A stretch of DNA of 64,000 bases from Humibacillus xanthopallidus (GTDB taxonomy: Bacteria; Actinomycetota; Actinomycetes; Actinomycetales; Dermatophilaceae), in the NCBI RefSeq assembly GCF_006716675.1, contig NZ_VFPM01000001.1:62001-126000 (forward strand), read 5' to 3'. Position numbers and translations under genes: made by a program. This document shows, in pieces, positions 35,302 to 44,700 of this stretch. Within the stretch, counting starts at the first letter, position 1; each line of letters starts with the position of its first letter. The notes under the pieces were generated by a model that was not told the DNA's origin, searched no databases, and worked only from the letters and a program-made list of their open reading frames with translations.

Positions 35302-36474
35302 TCAGGTGTGCAGCTCGCGCAGGACCTTGTAGAAGGCGGCCTTGCTCTCGAATCCGATTCCCGGGGTGTCGGTCAGGCCGACGTAGCTGTCCTGCACGAC
35401 CGCCCCGTCCGCGAAGCCACCCGTCGGCTGGAACTCGCCCGGGTAGGACTCGTTGCCGCCGAGCTTGAGGGCTGCCGCAATGTGCAGGGAGAACTGGTGC
35501 CCGCCGTGCGGGATGCAGCGGCGCGAGGACCAGCCGTGCTGCTTGAGCATGTCTTGGATGCGCAGGTACTCGGTGAGGCCGTAGCTCAGGGCGGGGTCGA
35601 CCTGGATGTAGTCGCGGTCCGGGCGCATCCCGCCGTAGCGGATTAGGTTGCGGGCGTCCTGCAGCGAGAAGAGGTTCTCGCCCGTCGCGATGGGGCCCCG
35701 ATAGTGCTCGCTGAGGGTGGCGTTGAGCTGGTAGTCCAGCGGGTCCCCGACCTCCTCGTACCAGAACAGCCCGTAGGGTTCGATGGCCCTGCCGTACTCC
35801 AGGGCCGTGGCTAGGTCGAAGCGGCCGTTGACGTCGACCGCGAGGCGCGAGGCGTCCCCGTCGAGGACCTCGATGACTGCCTCGATGCGGGCGAGATCCT
35901 GGTGCAGGTCCGTGCCGCCGATCTTCATCTTGACGACGCTGTAGCCTTGGTCGAGGAAGCGCTTCATCTCGTCCTGGAGATCACGAAGGGTCTTACCCGG
36001 CGCGTAGTAGCCACCGGCGGCGTAGACGAAGACCTTCTCGTCAGGCGTGCCGTCGCCGTGCCGGTCCGAGAGCCAGCGGTAGAGCGGCTGCTCGGCGATC
36101 TTGGACGCGAGGTCGAAGAGCGCCATGTCCATCACGCCGACGGCGACGGAACGCTCTCCGTGCCCGCCCGGCTTCTCGTTCTTCATCACGAAGTCCCACG
36201 CCCGAGTCGGATCAAGCTGCCCGTCCTCGGACAGGAGCGACTCCGGCTCGGCGTCCAGCAACCGCGGGATGATCCGGCGGCGCAGGATCTCTCCGGCGCT
36301 GTAGCGCCCGTTGGAGTTGAACCCGTAACCCACCACGGGCTCCCCGTCACGCATGACGTCCGAGACGACCGCCACGATCGAGCAGTCCATTGAGCTGAAG
36401 TCGATCCAGGCGTTACGGATCGACGAGCTGATCGGGACGACGCCCTCATGCACTGAGATGATCTTCATGTTCAC
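35302..36474 (-). CDS. tarD: D(-)-tartrate dehydratase-like enolase-superfamily enzyme
   Basis: A 390-residue cytoplasmic enzyme that should dehydrate D-tartrate to oxaloacetate. The sequence is strikingly like characterised TarD: PISSSIRNAWIDFSSM, VVGYGFNSNGRY, NEKPGGHGERSVAVG, and the active site KMKIGG (K182, K184). Mg ligands are D214 (VDVNGR), E240 (WYEEVGD) and E266 (ATGENLF), and the base is H323 in CIPHGGHQ. Oxaloacetate enters the TCA cycle directly. dctA follows for uptake and a GntR regulator is divergent. Specificity for D-tartrate over other acid sugars is inference from similarity. Confidence 0.85.
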   Translation of the reverse strand: MNMKIISVHEGVVPISSSIRNAWIDFSSMDCSIVAVVSDVMRDGEPVVGYGFNSNGRYSAGEILRRRIIPRLLDAEPESLLSEDGQLDPTRAWDFVMKNEKPGGHGERSVAVGVMDMALFDLASKIAEQPLYRWLSDRHGDGTPDEKVFVYAAGGYYAPGKTLRDLQDEMKRFLDQGYSVVKMKIGGTDLHQDLARIEAVIEVLDGDASRLAVDVNGRFDLATALEYGRAIEPYGLFWYEEVGDPLDYQLNATLSEHYRGPIATGENLFSLQDARNLIRYGGMRPDRDYIQVDPALSYGLTEYLRIQDMLKQHGWSSRRCIPHGGHQFSLHIAAALKLGGNESYPGEFQPTGGFADGAVVQDSYVGLTDTPGIGFESKAAFYKVLRELHT

Positions 36475-36486
36475 CCTCCGTCATAA

Positions 36487-36494
36487 CTTATAAG
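36487..36494. promoter_or_regulatory. CTTATAAG palindrome between tarD and the GntR gene
   Basis: A perfect 8-bp palindrome within AT-rich sequence (AACTTATAAGATACG), unusual for this GC-rich DNA, lies 13 bases before the tarD start. It fits a GntR/FCD-type operator, which often have short AT-rich half-sites. Confidence 0.45.
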
Positions 36495-36577
36495 ATACGA
36501 GGATGTTAAGGTGGTTCCATCGATCGCACAAGCCCCTGAGCCCACGTTTTGGACAGGGCGTCAACAGGAAGGCCCTG

Positions 36578-37333
36578 ATGAGCACAGGTGACCTCACGGC
36601 AACGGCGGCCCAGCCGATGGGCTCCGTCAGCGCGACGAACGTCTTCTCGAGCAAGAGCGACGTCGCCTACGCCGAACTGCGTGCCCGCATCCTCACCGGG
36701 GCGCTCGTGCCCGGGTCGCGACTGGACCAGTACGAGCTGGCCGAGTCGATGGGCATGAGCATCACGCCGCTTCGGGAGGCCATTCGCCGCCTCAGCAGCG
36801 AGCGACTGATCGAGCTCGGAAGCCATCGCAACGCGCGCATCGCGAGCATGAACGCCGCCGAGGCGCGCGAGCTGTTCGAAGTGCGGCTCCTGCTCGATCC
36901 GGGCGCGGCCGTCCTGGCCGCCGAGCGGCGCACGGCTGAGGACATCACCGCACTGCGCGGCGCGGCCGCCCGTCTGCTCCCGGTCACCCGCGCATGGGGC
37001 GAGGAGGCGCTCGGCGCGCATCGTGCCTTCCACCGCGCGCTCTACCTCGCCTCTCACAACGACGTACTGATCCGACAGCTCGACGACCTGTGGGACAAGT
37101 CCGACCGGTACCGCCGCCTGGGGCTCGAGCTACCCCCCGGCGACGAGCCCCGTACACGCGACCACCGCGAACACCACGAGCTGCTCGAACTCATCGTCGT
37201 CGGCGACGCCGCCGGCGCCGGCGACCTGATGCGCGTCCACATTCAACGCAGCCTCACCGCCGCCGCCATCACGGCCTTGGAAGAACGCGAACACGACAAC
37301 GAGACGGACCTAACGACCAGCGACGCAGGCTGA
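36578..37333 (+). CDS. GntR-family transcriptional regulator (FCD type)
   Basis: A 251-residue regulator. A winged-helix domain (AYAELRARILTGALVPGSRL, ELAESMGMSITPLREAIRRL) is followed by an all-helical FCD effector domain (ELFEVRLLLDPGAAVLAA, HRAFHRALYLASHNDVL, DHREHHELLELIVVGD). ATG 36578 is preferred because AGGAAGG lies five bases upstream; an ATG at 36503 would add 25 residues and has GAGG directly adjoining. It is divergent from tarD and probably senses tartrate or a related acid. Confidence 0.88.
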   Translation: MSTGDLTATAAQPMGSVSATNVFSSKSDVAYAELRARILTGALVPGSRLDQYELAESMGMSITPLREAIRRLSSERLIELGSHRNARIASMNAAEARELFEVRLLLDPGAAVLAAERRTAEDITALRGAAARLLPVTRAWGEEALGAHRAFHRALYLASHNDVLIRQLDDLWDKSDRYRRLGLELPPGDEPRTRDHREHHELLELIVVGDAAGAGDLMRVHIQRSLTAAAITALEEREHDNETDLTTSDAG

Positions 37334-37380
37334 CCGCCATCCCGAGAACTGGGCCACACCGCATACACCCGAAGGACGCC

Positions 37381-37683
37381 ATGCCCCTCTTCGCCGTCAC
37401 CTACCGCTACACCGGGGACACTGCCACCCGCGACGCGCTCCGCGCCGAGCATCGCCACTATCTCCGCGAGCTCGCCGACGAGGGATCGCTGTTGGTCTCC
37501 GGCCCCTACGCGGACGACGAGGCCGCCGGCGCGCTGCTGCTCTTCCGCGGCGAGGAGAAGACCCACACCGAGGACCTGGTCGCACGCGACCCCTTCACCA
37601 TCAGCGGCGTCATCTCCAGCGTCTCGATCCGAGAATGGGACCCGGTCATCGGGCCGCTGCTGTCGACGCTTTCACCGGACTGA
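37381..37683 (+). CDS. YciI-family protein
   Basis: A 100-residue protein: MPLFAVTYRYTGD, then RAEHRHYLRELADEGSLLVSGPYADD and an ARDPFTISGV end, the YciI/ferredoxin-like dimeric fold with conserved His and Asp. Members are small enzymes or domains with varied or unknown activity. GAAGGA precedes the ATG. It lies 47 bases after the GntR gene and may be co-transcribed with it, hinting at a minor role in the dicarboxylate pathway. Confidence 0.85.
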   Translation: MPLFAVTYRYTGDTATRDALRAEHRHYLRELADEGSLLVSGPYADDEAAGALLLFRGEEKTHTEDLVARDPFTISGVISSVSIREWDPVIGPLLSTLSPD

Positions 37684-37859
37684 TCGGCCACGTCGACCTG
37701 ACAACTCCTCGGCACTGACGAGCCACCTCATGAGAGAGGGCCCGTTCTCGCGTATGCTTGGGTGGGTGACTCTCCGTGCGCCACCCCGAGTGAGGCGCTG
37801 AGCTGCGCCACGAGCCGGATCGTCACGCGGAGCCGTGCCTAGAGGTTTAGCCACCCCGC

Positions 37860-38013
37860 CCCGGGATGCCGTGACCTCGAGCCCGGGCTCCTCGAGGCGG
37901 CAGAACATGGTCCGGTCGGGGCTGGCGAAGGTGGCGTCGAGCACCTTGAAGGCTCCCGGTTGGCTGGCGTAGGGACCTCCATCCTCGGGAGACTTCGACG
38001 TCGACTCAGTCAT
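37860..38013 (-). pseudogene. ISL3-type transposase N-terminal fragment
   Basis: The minus frame from ATG 38013 has FKVLDATFASPDRTMFCRLEE followed by PGLEVTAS, which resembles the opening of ISL3 transposases. It loses similarity within about 50 residues, and no catalytic domain follows. It is a relic separating the tartrate module from the sugar cluster. Confidence 0.45.
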
Positions 38014-38030
38014 CGGCTTGCCGCCAGTTC

Positions 38031-39305
38031 TTACACCCTCATCTGCGATGGGCCAGCATGCGCGTCGAGGAGCTTGAAGAGCTGGTGGTGAGCGTGGTCC
38101 AAAGCGAGTTTCGTGGCACCGACCAAAACGGCTCTGTCACCGAGAGGACTAGCCACTATTCGCGGCGGCCTGGGGACGAAGGCTGGAACCTGTCGCGAGA
38201 TGTCGTCTCGAATGAGTTCTGCGATTGCGGCTCCCCCACCGGAGAAGATCAGGACCTCGGGGTCGAGCAGGGTGGCAAGCACGGCCACGACTCGCGCCAT
38301 CTGCTCCGCCACCCGACGCAGAACCTCGGCGGCTTCATGGTCACCGTGCCGGGCAGCGTCGATCACTTGTTTGCTGCCGACCTTGGCCGCGTCGCCGTCG
38401 CTCAACGCGTACAGCGAACCCGGCGATTCCGCCCTGGGACGGCTGTCGGCGACCGCCCGACGTCCCAGGGTCTGGGCCAGGCCGGCAACGCCCGTGGTGT
38501 CCCCGACGCCGGCGACAAGTTCGAGAAACGCCAGTTCTCCAGCCATGTGGTGTTGCCCACGCATCAGCTGACCGCCACTGATCAGTCCCGTACCGAGCCG
38601 CTCCCCGGATAGCAGCACCACCAGGTTGTCGACCCCGACGCCCGCGCCCTTCCAGCATTCGCCGAGGGCCGCAAGGTTGGCATCGTTCTCGATGACGACG
38701 GGGTACGGGAAGCCGCGTCCGATGCTCTTGGCGATATTGACGTCAGCGAGGCCGGGCATGTAGCCGGGCTCCCCGCTGGCAACGACACGACCGGAGCCGT
38801 CTACCGGTGCTGCCACGCCGACAGCGACGTGGAGAACGGAGTTCGACTCCACCCCGGCAGCCCGCAGGACGGACCGGATCAGTCGACGTGTGGTGGTTAC
38901 CCGGTCGCGACCGCTGACGCCTAGGTGTGCGAAAACCTCTGTGCGGCTGGCAAGCTCGTTACCCGCCAGGTCCGAGACCGTGACTGACACCTTGTGGTCG
39001 CCCAGATCAATCCCGACCACGCTCGCCATCCGCGCGTTGAACTGGTACGCGCGTGCTGTTCGGCCTGCCCGCCCACGCCCCTCGGGACGCCGGCCGTCTA
39101 CTTCCACGACTAGCCCGAGATCCATCAGCGTCTCGCTCAGGGTGTGCACAGACGGCCTGGACAGGCCTGTCGCAGCCATCAACTCGGTGGCCGTGACCGA
39201 CTCGTCCCCAGACCTGACGAGCTGGTCGAGAACGAGAGCGAGGGTCGTGCGCCGAAGTACTGGCAACCCGCTTCCTCCTCGTTCCATAGTCGTTGATTTT
39301 GCCAC
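38031..39305 (-). CDS. ROK-family transcriptional repressor
   Basis: A 424-residue regulator: N-terminal winged helix (about 20-70, TATELMAATGLSRPSVHTLSETL) and a ROK sugar-kinase-like domain (GIDLGDHKVSVTVSDLAG, PVVIENDANLAALGECW, then GTGLISGGQL). The usual HxCxxxC zinc motif of ROK proteins is not visible, and the DANLAAL phosphotransfer-type segment is kept. The start is GTG 39305 or ATG 39287. It is divergent from the sugar ABC operon, and the palindrome between them fits its operator. Confidence 0.87.
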   Translation of the reverse strand: MAKSTTMERGGSGLPVLRRTTLALVLDQLVRSGDESVTATELMAATGLSRPSVHTLSETLMDLGLVVEVDGRRPEGRGRAGRTARAYQFNARMASVVGIDLGDHKVSVTVSDLAGNELASRTEVFAHLGVSGRDRVTTTRRLIRSVLRAAGVESNSVLHVAVGVAAPVDGSGRVVASGEPGYMPGLADVNIAKSIGRGFPYPVVIENDANLAALGECWKGAGVGVDNLVVLLSGERLGTGLISGGQLMRGQHHMAGELAFLELVAGVGDTTGVAGLAQTLGRRAVADSRPRAESPGSLYALSDGDAAKVGSKQVIDAARHGDHEAAEVLRRVAEQMARVVAVLATLLDPEVLIFSGGGAAIAELIRDDISRQVPAFVPRPPRIVASPLGDRAVLVGATKLALDHAHHQLFKLLDAHAGPSQMRV

Positions 39306-39351
39306 GGCCTGCGACCTTGACAGCGCCCCGCGCCCGCGAGCACACTCTAGG

Positions 39352-39378
39352 CGATTGATAAAGACGCTAAATCAATCG
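39352..39378. promoter_or_regulatory. Inverted repeat operator between ROK gene and sugar ABC operon
   Basis: CGATTGAT (39352-39359) and ATCAATCG (39371-39378) are perfect inverted halves with an 11-base AT-rich spacer, lying between the divergent promoters. This is the best candidate site for the ROK repressor. Confidence 0.6.
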
Positions 39379-39570
39379 GCCTCAGGACTGGCCGCGACGC
39401 GTCACCGAGCCGGCCATCAGCGCCGGCGACAAGAGCACGAAAAAAGTGCATGAACCGGTCTCATCTGCGTCGTCCCCCGGCGGGCAGGACCCGGACCGGC
39501 CTGGCGTCTCCATCCGGGAGCCGCTCACGACTGCGTAGTGCCTGCACTACACGCGAAGGAGACCACCTCA

Positions 39571-40866
39571 ATGAAGAAGTCCCTACCTGCTGTTGCGGGT
39601 GTTGTCACGGTCCTCATCACCCTTTCCGCCTGCGGCACCGGCGGGGTAGATGGATCCGGAAGTAAGGAACCGGTTCCCACCCTCAGCGCCGGGGAGAAGG
39701 TGAGCGGCGACATCACGTTCTGGCACGCCTACAGCGCAGGCGGGACGGAGGTGAAGACGCTCGAGAAGACCGTCATCCCCAACTTCGAGAAGCTCCACCC
39801 GGGAACGACGGTGAAGGCGGTCCAGGTCCCTTCGGACCAGATGCACCAGAAGCTGGTGACCGGCGTCGCCAGCGGCAGCCTTCCCGACGTCATCCGGGCC
39901 GACATCGTCACCGTCCCCGAGCTGGCCAAGCTGGGTGTGCTGACACCCCTGAGCGAAGCCATGCCGGACTTCGACACCTACGCGAAGAAGATGTACCCCG
40001 GCCCGCTGTCCACGAACAAGTACAAGGGCAAGTACTGGGGCCTGCCGCTGGACACCAACACCAAGGTGGTCGTGTACAACAAGGAGGCACTCAGCGCGGC
40101 CGGCATCACCTCGGTTCCAAGGACCCTGGACGAGCTCAAAGCGGCCGCACCGAAGATGGGTGGGGGCAAGTACGTCTTCGCGGAGGGCGGATCGGGAGGG
40201 TGGAACCTGCTCCCGTTCATCTGGTCCAACGGCGGCGAGATGACCGATCCCGAGGTCACCAAGGCGACCGGCTACCTCAACGGTCCGAAGTCGGTGGCCG
40301 CCCTGCAGATGCTCATTGACATGTACAACGCCAAGCAGCTACCGCAGGCCATCCTCGGCGCGTCCGGCGGGGTGGGGCCCACTGACGGGGTGGCCAAGGG
40401 CACCTACGCTTCGATGATCGACGGCCCCTGGGCCTTCCCGAACCTGAAGACCAGCTTCCCCAACTTCGCGCCGCAAACATCACCCGTGTTCAGCGGGGAG
40501 GGCGGAAGCATCAGCGTCGTCGGCGGCGAGGACATCGTCATGACCCAGGGATCGCAGAACAAAGCGCTCGCCGCCGAGTTCATCCGCTACATGCTCTCCG
40601 ATGAGGCGCAGCTGGCCATGGCCGAGACCGGCCAGCTGTCCGCTCAGTCCACCCTCGAGTCAAAAGTCTCCGCGATGGAGCCGTTCTACCAGGCCTACCT
40701 CGAGCAGCTGAAGACCGCGAAGGCGCGGCCGGCCACCCCGCAGTGGGCCAAGATTGACGACATCTTCACCAAGGACGCCCAGCAGGCCTTCCAGGGGAAG
40801 ATGACCGCACAACAGGCCATGGACGATGCAGCCGCCAAGATCGACCCGCTATTGGCGCAGGGCTGA
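39571..40866 (+). CDS. Sugar ABC transporter substrate-binding lipoprotein
   Basis: A 431-residue lipoprotein, signal peptide ending in the lipobox LSAC, then a family-1 binding fold (ITFWHAYSAGGTEVKTLEK, SLPDVIRADIVTVPELAKLG, GKYWGLPLDTNTKVVVYNKEAL, GGWNLLPFIWSNGGE). It captures an oligosaccharide outside the membrane for the two permeases that follow. AAGGAG lies nine bases before the ATG. Given two GH13 alpha-glucosidase-like genes downstream, an alpha-glucoside is the likely ligand. Confidence 0.92.
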   Translation: MKKSLPAVAGVVTVLITLSACGTGGVDGSGSKEPVPTLSAGEKVSGDITFWHAYSAGGTEVKTLEKTVIPNFEKLHPGTTVKAVQVPSDQMHQKLVTGVASGSLPDVIRADIVTVPELAKLGVLTPLSEAMPDFDTYAKKMYPGPLSTNKYKGKYWGLPLDTNTKVVVYNKEALSAAGITSVPRTLDELKAAAPKMGGGKYVFAEGGSGGWNLLPFIWSNGGEMTDPEVTKATGYLNGPKSVAALQMLIDMYNAKQLPQAILGASGGVGPTDGVAKGTYASMIDGPWAFPNLKTSFPNFAPQTSPVFSGEGGSISVVGGEDIVMTQGSQNKALAAEFIRYMLSDEAQLAMAETGQLSAQSTLESKVSAMEPFYQAYLEQLKTAKARPATPQWAKIDDIFTKDAQQAFQGKMTAQQAMDDAAAKIDPLLAQG

Positions 40867-40872
40867 ACCCCC

Positions 40873-41829
40873 ATGACCACCACCAGGCTCGCTCCCTCAA
40901 CCGCCGCCACCGCTCCGGCACGGCGCAAGCGACCGAACCGGGCGGTGTCGGCCCGACACGCCACCCGTTGGTGGGTGCCGTGGGCCTTCGCCGCGCCCGG
41001 CATGATCCTGTTCATCGTCGTGGTCGGGTATCCCCTGCTCCGATCCCTGCAGATCAGCTTCTACCAGTGGGCCGTCCTGCCCACCGACGCCAGCACCTTC
41101 GTCGGCTTCGACAACTACACCCGGGCTCTGGGCGATGCCGAGTTCTGGACCTCGATGGCCAACGCCGGGATCTACCTGATCCTCACCGTGCCGCTCACAT
41201 TGATCCTCGGGCTGTTCTTCGCGGTCTTGCTGAACGCCAAGATGCCGGCCCGGACCGTCTTCCGGGTCCTGTTCTACATTCCGGTCGTCACCAGCTGGGT
41301 GGTCGTCTCGCTGCTGTTCAAGTTCTTGTTCGTCACCGACGGAGGGGCCGTCAACTGGGCCATCACCGACCTGCTGCCCCTCACTTCAGAACCCGTTCCG
41401 TGGCTGGAGCAGCGTGGTACCGGGCTCGTCGCGGTTGCCGCGTTGGGCATCTGGAAGAGCCTTGGCTGGTGCCTGGTGGTGTTCTTGGCCGCACTGGGTG
41501 GGGTTGGTGAGGAGCAGTACGAGGCGGCCAGCCTCGACGGGGCCAATGCATGGCAACAGTTTCTCAACGTGACCCTGCCCGGGATCCGCGGCACCTTTCT
41601 GTTCGTCCTGGTCCTCCAGGTCATCGGCGCCTTCAACGTGTTCGCGTCCGTGCTCTTGATGACCAACGGTGGCCCGGCCGGCAGCACCGAGGTGCCGCTG
41701 ACCTACATGTACAAACAGGCCTTCTCGTTCCTCGACTTCGGTTACGCGTCGGCGATGTCGTTCATCTTGGCGATCATCATCGTTGTGATCTCGATTCTGC
41801 AGTTCAAATTCTTCCGCGAGAAGAACTAG
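40873..41829 (+). CDS. Sugar ABC transporter permease, MalF/UgpA-like
   Basis: A 318-residue permease with six membrane spans. After a basic N-terminus come FAAPGMILFIVVVGYPLL and the EAA-type coupling loop EEQYEAASLDGANAWQQFLNVTLP, which contacts the ATPase. It starts seven bases after the binding-protein stop. No ATPase gene is in this cluster, so a shared MsiK-type ATPase encoded elsewhere is probably used, as is common in actinobacteria. Confidence 0.92.
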   Translation: MTTTRLAPSTAATAPARRKRPNRAVSARHATRWWVPWAFAAPGMILFIVVVGYPLLRSLQISFYQWAVLPTDASTFVGFDNYTRALGDAEFWTSMANAGIYLILTVPLTLILGLFFAVLLNAKMPARTVFRVLFYIPVVTSWVVVSLLFKFLFVTDGGAVNWAITDLLPLTSEPVPWLEQRGTGLVAVAALGIWKSLGWCLVVFLAALGGVGEEQYEAASLDGANAWQQFLNVTLPGIRGTFLFVLVLQVIGAFNVFASVLLMTNGGPAGSTEVPLTYMYKQAFSFLDFGYASAMSFILAIIIVVISILQFKFFREKN

Positions 41830-41839
41830 GGAGCCAGAC

Positions 41840-42733
41840 ATGACCACGCTCACACAATCTGAACCGTCTCGTTCAACCTCCGCCCCGGGCGAGCACGGCC
41901 CGAACCGGCGGCAGATCAAGCCGCTCACGGTGCTTCGTTTCTTTCTCGTACTCGTCGGCGCGTGCGTCATGGTGTTGCCATTCCTGATGATGGTCTCCAC
42001 ATCCTTGGAGCCCAACACGGCCACCCTGCCGACACCGCCGCACATCTTTCCGCTGAATTTCACCACTGAGAACTACTCCGAGGCGCTGGGCAGCAGCAAC
42101 TTTGGTCTGTACTTCCTCAACTCGCTCTACGTGGCCGTGCTGACCACCTTCTTCGTGGTGCTCATCTCCTCACTGACCGCGTTCGCCTTCGCGAGGTTCG
42201 ACTTCAGGTTCAAGAACGTGCTGTTCGGCCTCCTGTTGGCCGGGTTGATGATCCCGGGAATCGTGCTCATCGTGCCGCAGTTCGTGCTCGCCAAAACCCT
42301 TGGCATGACCGACTCGCTAAACGGTCTCGTCTTCTTCTACACCGCTGGCCAGATCGCCTTCACCACCTTCTTGCTCCGCGGCTTCTTCGAACGAGTCCCC
42401 AAAGAGCTCGACGAGGCCATGACCGTCGACGGCACCACCGTCTTCACCCGGTTCATTCGCCTGTACCTTCCCCTGGCCCGACCGGCGCTGGCTACCGCCG
42501 CGGTGTTCGCGTTCCTCGGCGCTTGGGACGAGTTCGTATGGGCACTTACCGTCATCAGCGACGCCGACAAACGCACCCTCCCGCTGGGTATCGCTGCGTT
42601 CCAAGGCGAGCACGGCTCCGCATGGGGCCTGGTCTTCGCCGGTTCCACCCTGGCCGTCATCCCGGTCATCATCGTCTACGTCGCTGGCCAGAAACACCTC
42701 ATCAGCGGCATCACCGCGGGCGCCGTCAAGTGA
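41840..42733 (+). CDS. Sugar ABC transporter permease, MalG/UgpE-like
   Basis: A 297-residue permease with six spans, an N-terminal FLVLVGACVMVLPFLMMVSTS and the EAA loop PKELDEAMTVDGTTVFTRFIRLYLP. It starts ten bases after the first permease and pairs with it to form the membrane channel. TGACC TM-domain codons are GC-rich like the core, with no sign of recent transfer. Confidence 0.92.
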   Translation: MTTLTQSEPSRSTSAPGEHGPNRRQIKPLTVLRFFLVLVGACVMVLPFLMMVSTSLEPNTATLPTPPHIFPLNFTTENYSEALGSSNFGLYFLNSLYVAVLTTFFVVLISSLTAFAFARFDFRFKNVLFGLLLAGLMIPGIVLIVPQFVLAKTLGMTDSLNGLVFFYTAGQIAFTTFLLRGFFERVPKELDEAMTVDGTTVFTRFIRLYLPLARPALATAAVFAFLGAWDEFVWALTVISDADKRTLPLGIAAFQGEHGSAWGLVFAGSTLAVIPVIIVYVAGQKHLISGITAGAVK

Positions 42734-42933
42734 ACTGAACCACCGCCCAGCAGTGCCGCACGCGTCCAGCGGCGAACCGGCATCACCTCCGACGGGCGGG
42801 GCGATGTTCACAGGTGCCGGAACGCGTGGCGGGTCTGCTTCCAGGTCTTGGCCGACTCGCCACACCGACGGCTGCACGGCTGGCGCGACACGCAATCTAG
42901 CCGCAATCTCGATCACTCTCAGGAGGACCAGCC

Positions 42934-44700
42934 ATGCACCAGGCCACAGCCGGCCGACCGACCCACAACTCTGCCGATCGCCCTGAGGGGTGGTGGAAGT
43001 CGTCCGTGGTCTATCAGATCTATCCCCGCTCGTTCGCCGATAGTAACGGCGACGGCATTGGCGATATCCCCGGCATCACGGCGAAGGTGGGCTACCTGCA
43101 TCGACTCGGGATCGACGTGGTTTGGCTGTCGCCTGTCTACCGGTCGCCGATGGACGACAACGGGTACGACATCAGCGACTACCAAGACGTGGACCCCCTG
43201 TTCGGCACCATCGCCGAGCTCGACGAGCTGATCGCCGAACTTCACAGCCGCGGCATGAAGCTCGTGATGGACCTGGTCGTCAACCACACCTCCGACGAGC
43301 ACCCGTGGTTCATTGAATCGCGCGACGCAGCCTCACCCAAACGCAACTGGTATTGGTGGCTGCCCCCGCGGGACGGCTTCGAGCCCGGTGGCGAAGGCGC
43401 GGAACCGACCAACTGGGGCTCGGCATTCTCTGGTTCGGCGTGGAAGCTGGACGAGGCCAGTGGCGAGTATTTCCTGCACATGTTCTCCCCGAAGCAGCCC
43501 GACCTCAACTGGGAAAACCCGGACGTGCGCCACGCCGTCTACGAGATGATGAACTGGTGGGTCGACCGCGGCGTCGACGGGTTCCGGATGGACGTCATCA
43601 ACCTGATCTCCAAGCCGACGTGGATCGGCGACGGTCCCGTGGGCCCGGACACCAAGTACTCCTCCTGCTTCGCAGCAATCGAAAACGGGCACCGGCTGAA
43701 CGAGTTCCTCGCCGAGATGAACGCGGCGGTCGGACTGAGCGAGCGTCGGCTGATCACCGTGGGTGAGATGCCCGGCTCGACCATCGAGAGCGCGCGGGCG
43801 GTCACCGACCCCGCCAACCGCGAACTCGACATGGTCTTCACCTTCGAGCATGTCGGCCTTGACGCCAGGCCGGGCGGGTCCAAGTTCGACCTGCACCCGT
43901 TGACGCTCCCCGCGCTCAAGCAGAATCTCAACGCGTGGCAGGTCGGGCTGGCCGACGTGGGTTGGAACTCGCTCTACTGGGACAACCATGACCAGCCCCG
44001 CGCCGTCTCGCGTTTCGGCGACGACTCGCCGGAGCACCGGATCAATTCAGCCAAAACCCTGGCCACCGTGCAGCACATGCACCGCGGCACGCCGTACGTC
44101 TACCAGGGCGAAGAGCTGGGCATGACCAACACCTACTTCACCCACGTCGACCAGTACCAAGACATCGAGTCGGTGAACTACCACGCCGATGCGATCAGCC
44201 TCGGTCTGGAGGCTGAGACCGTCATGGCCGGCCTCGCTGCCAAAAGTCGAGACAACGCTCGTACGCCGATGCAGTGGGACGACTCGTTGCAGGCCGGCTT
44301 CACCGACGGCATCCCGTGGCTACCGGTCAATCCCAACTACGTGACGATCAACGCCGCCGCGGCCGAAGCCGATCCGAACTCAGTGTTTCACCACTTCCGT
44401 CGACTCATCGAGCTTCGGCGGACTCACCCAGTCCTCGTCGAGGGCCGGTTCAAACTGCTGCTGCCCGACCATGAACAGATCTGGGCGGTGACTCGGACCC
44501 TCGGCGACCAGGTGCTGGTGATGGTCGCCAATTGCTCGTCGGAGCCGACCATGATGCCACTGGCTGCGGTGCCCGACCTCGCCGAGGCCCAGATCCTGCT
44601 GGCCACCCATGGACCCGCCACCCTGGAACGCCTCGAGCCCTGGGAGTCCAGGATCTACCTCCTGGACAGTGGCAACGACCTCGCCCAACCGGCGCCCTGA
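42934..44700 (+). CDS. GH13 alpha-glucosidase (oligo-1,6-glucosidase-like)
   Basis: A 588-residue cytoplasmic enzyme of glycoside hydrolase family 13. Conserved regions: VYQIYPRSFADSNGDGIGDI, DLVVNHTSDEHPWF (region I), DGFRMDVINLI with the nucleophile Asp, ITVGEMPG with the acid/base Glu, and YWDNHDQPR with the third Asp. It resembles alpha-glucosidases acting on isomaltose-like or maltose-like oligosaccharides. AGGAGG is 9 bases before the ATG. It lies 200 bases after the permease genes and should cleave the imported sugar. Confidence 0.9.
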   Translation: MHQATAGRPTHNSADRPEGWWKSSVVYQIYPRSFADSNGDGIGDIPGITAKVGYLHRLGIDVVWLSPVYRSPMDDNGYDISDYQDVDPLFGTIAELDELIAELHSRGMKLVMDLVVNHTSDEHPWFIESRDAASPKRNWYWWLPPRDGFEPGGEGAEPTNWGSAFSGSAWKLDEASGEYFLHMFSPKQPDLNWENPDVRHAVYEMMNWWVDRGVDGFRMDVINLISKPTWIGDGPVGPDTKYSSCFAAIENGHRLNEFLAEMNAAVGLSERRLITVGEMPGSTIESARAVTDPANRELDMVFTFEHVGLDARPGGSKFDLHPLTLPALKQNLNAWQVGLADVGWNSLYWDNHDQPRAVSRFGDDSPEHRINSAKTLATVQHMHRGTPYVYQGEELGMTNTYFTHVDQYQDIESVNYHADAISLGLEAETVMAGLAAKSRDNARTPMQWDDSLQAGFTDGIPWLPVNPNYVTINAAAAEADPNSVFHHFRRLIELRRTHPVLVEGRFKLLLPDHEQIWAVTRTLGDQVLVMVANCSSEPTMMPLAAVPDLAEAQILLATHGPATLERLEPWESRIYLLDSGNDLAQPAP

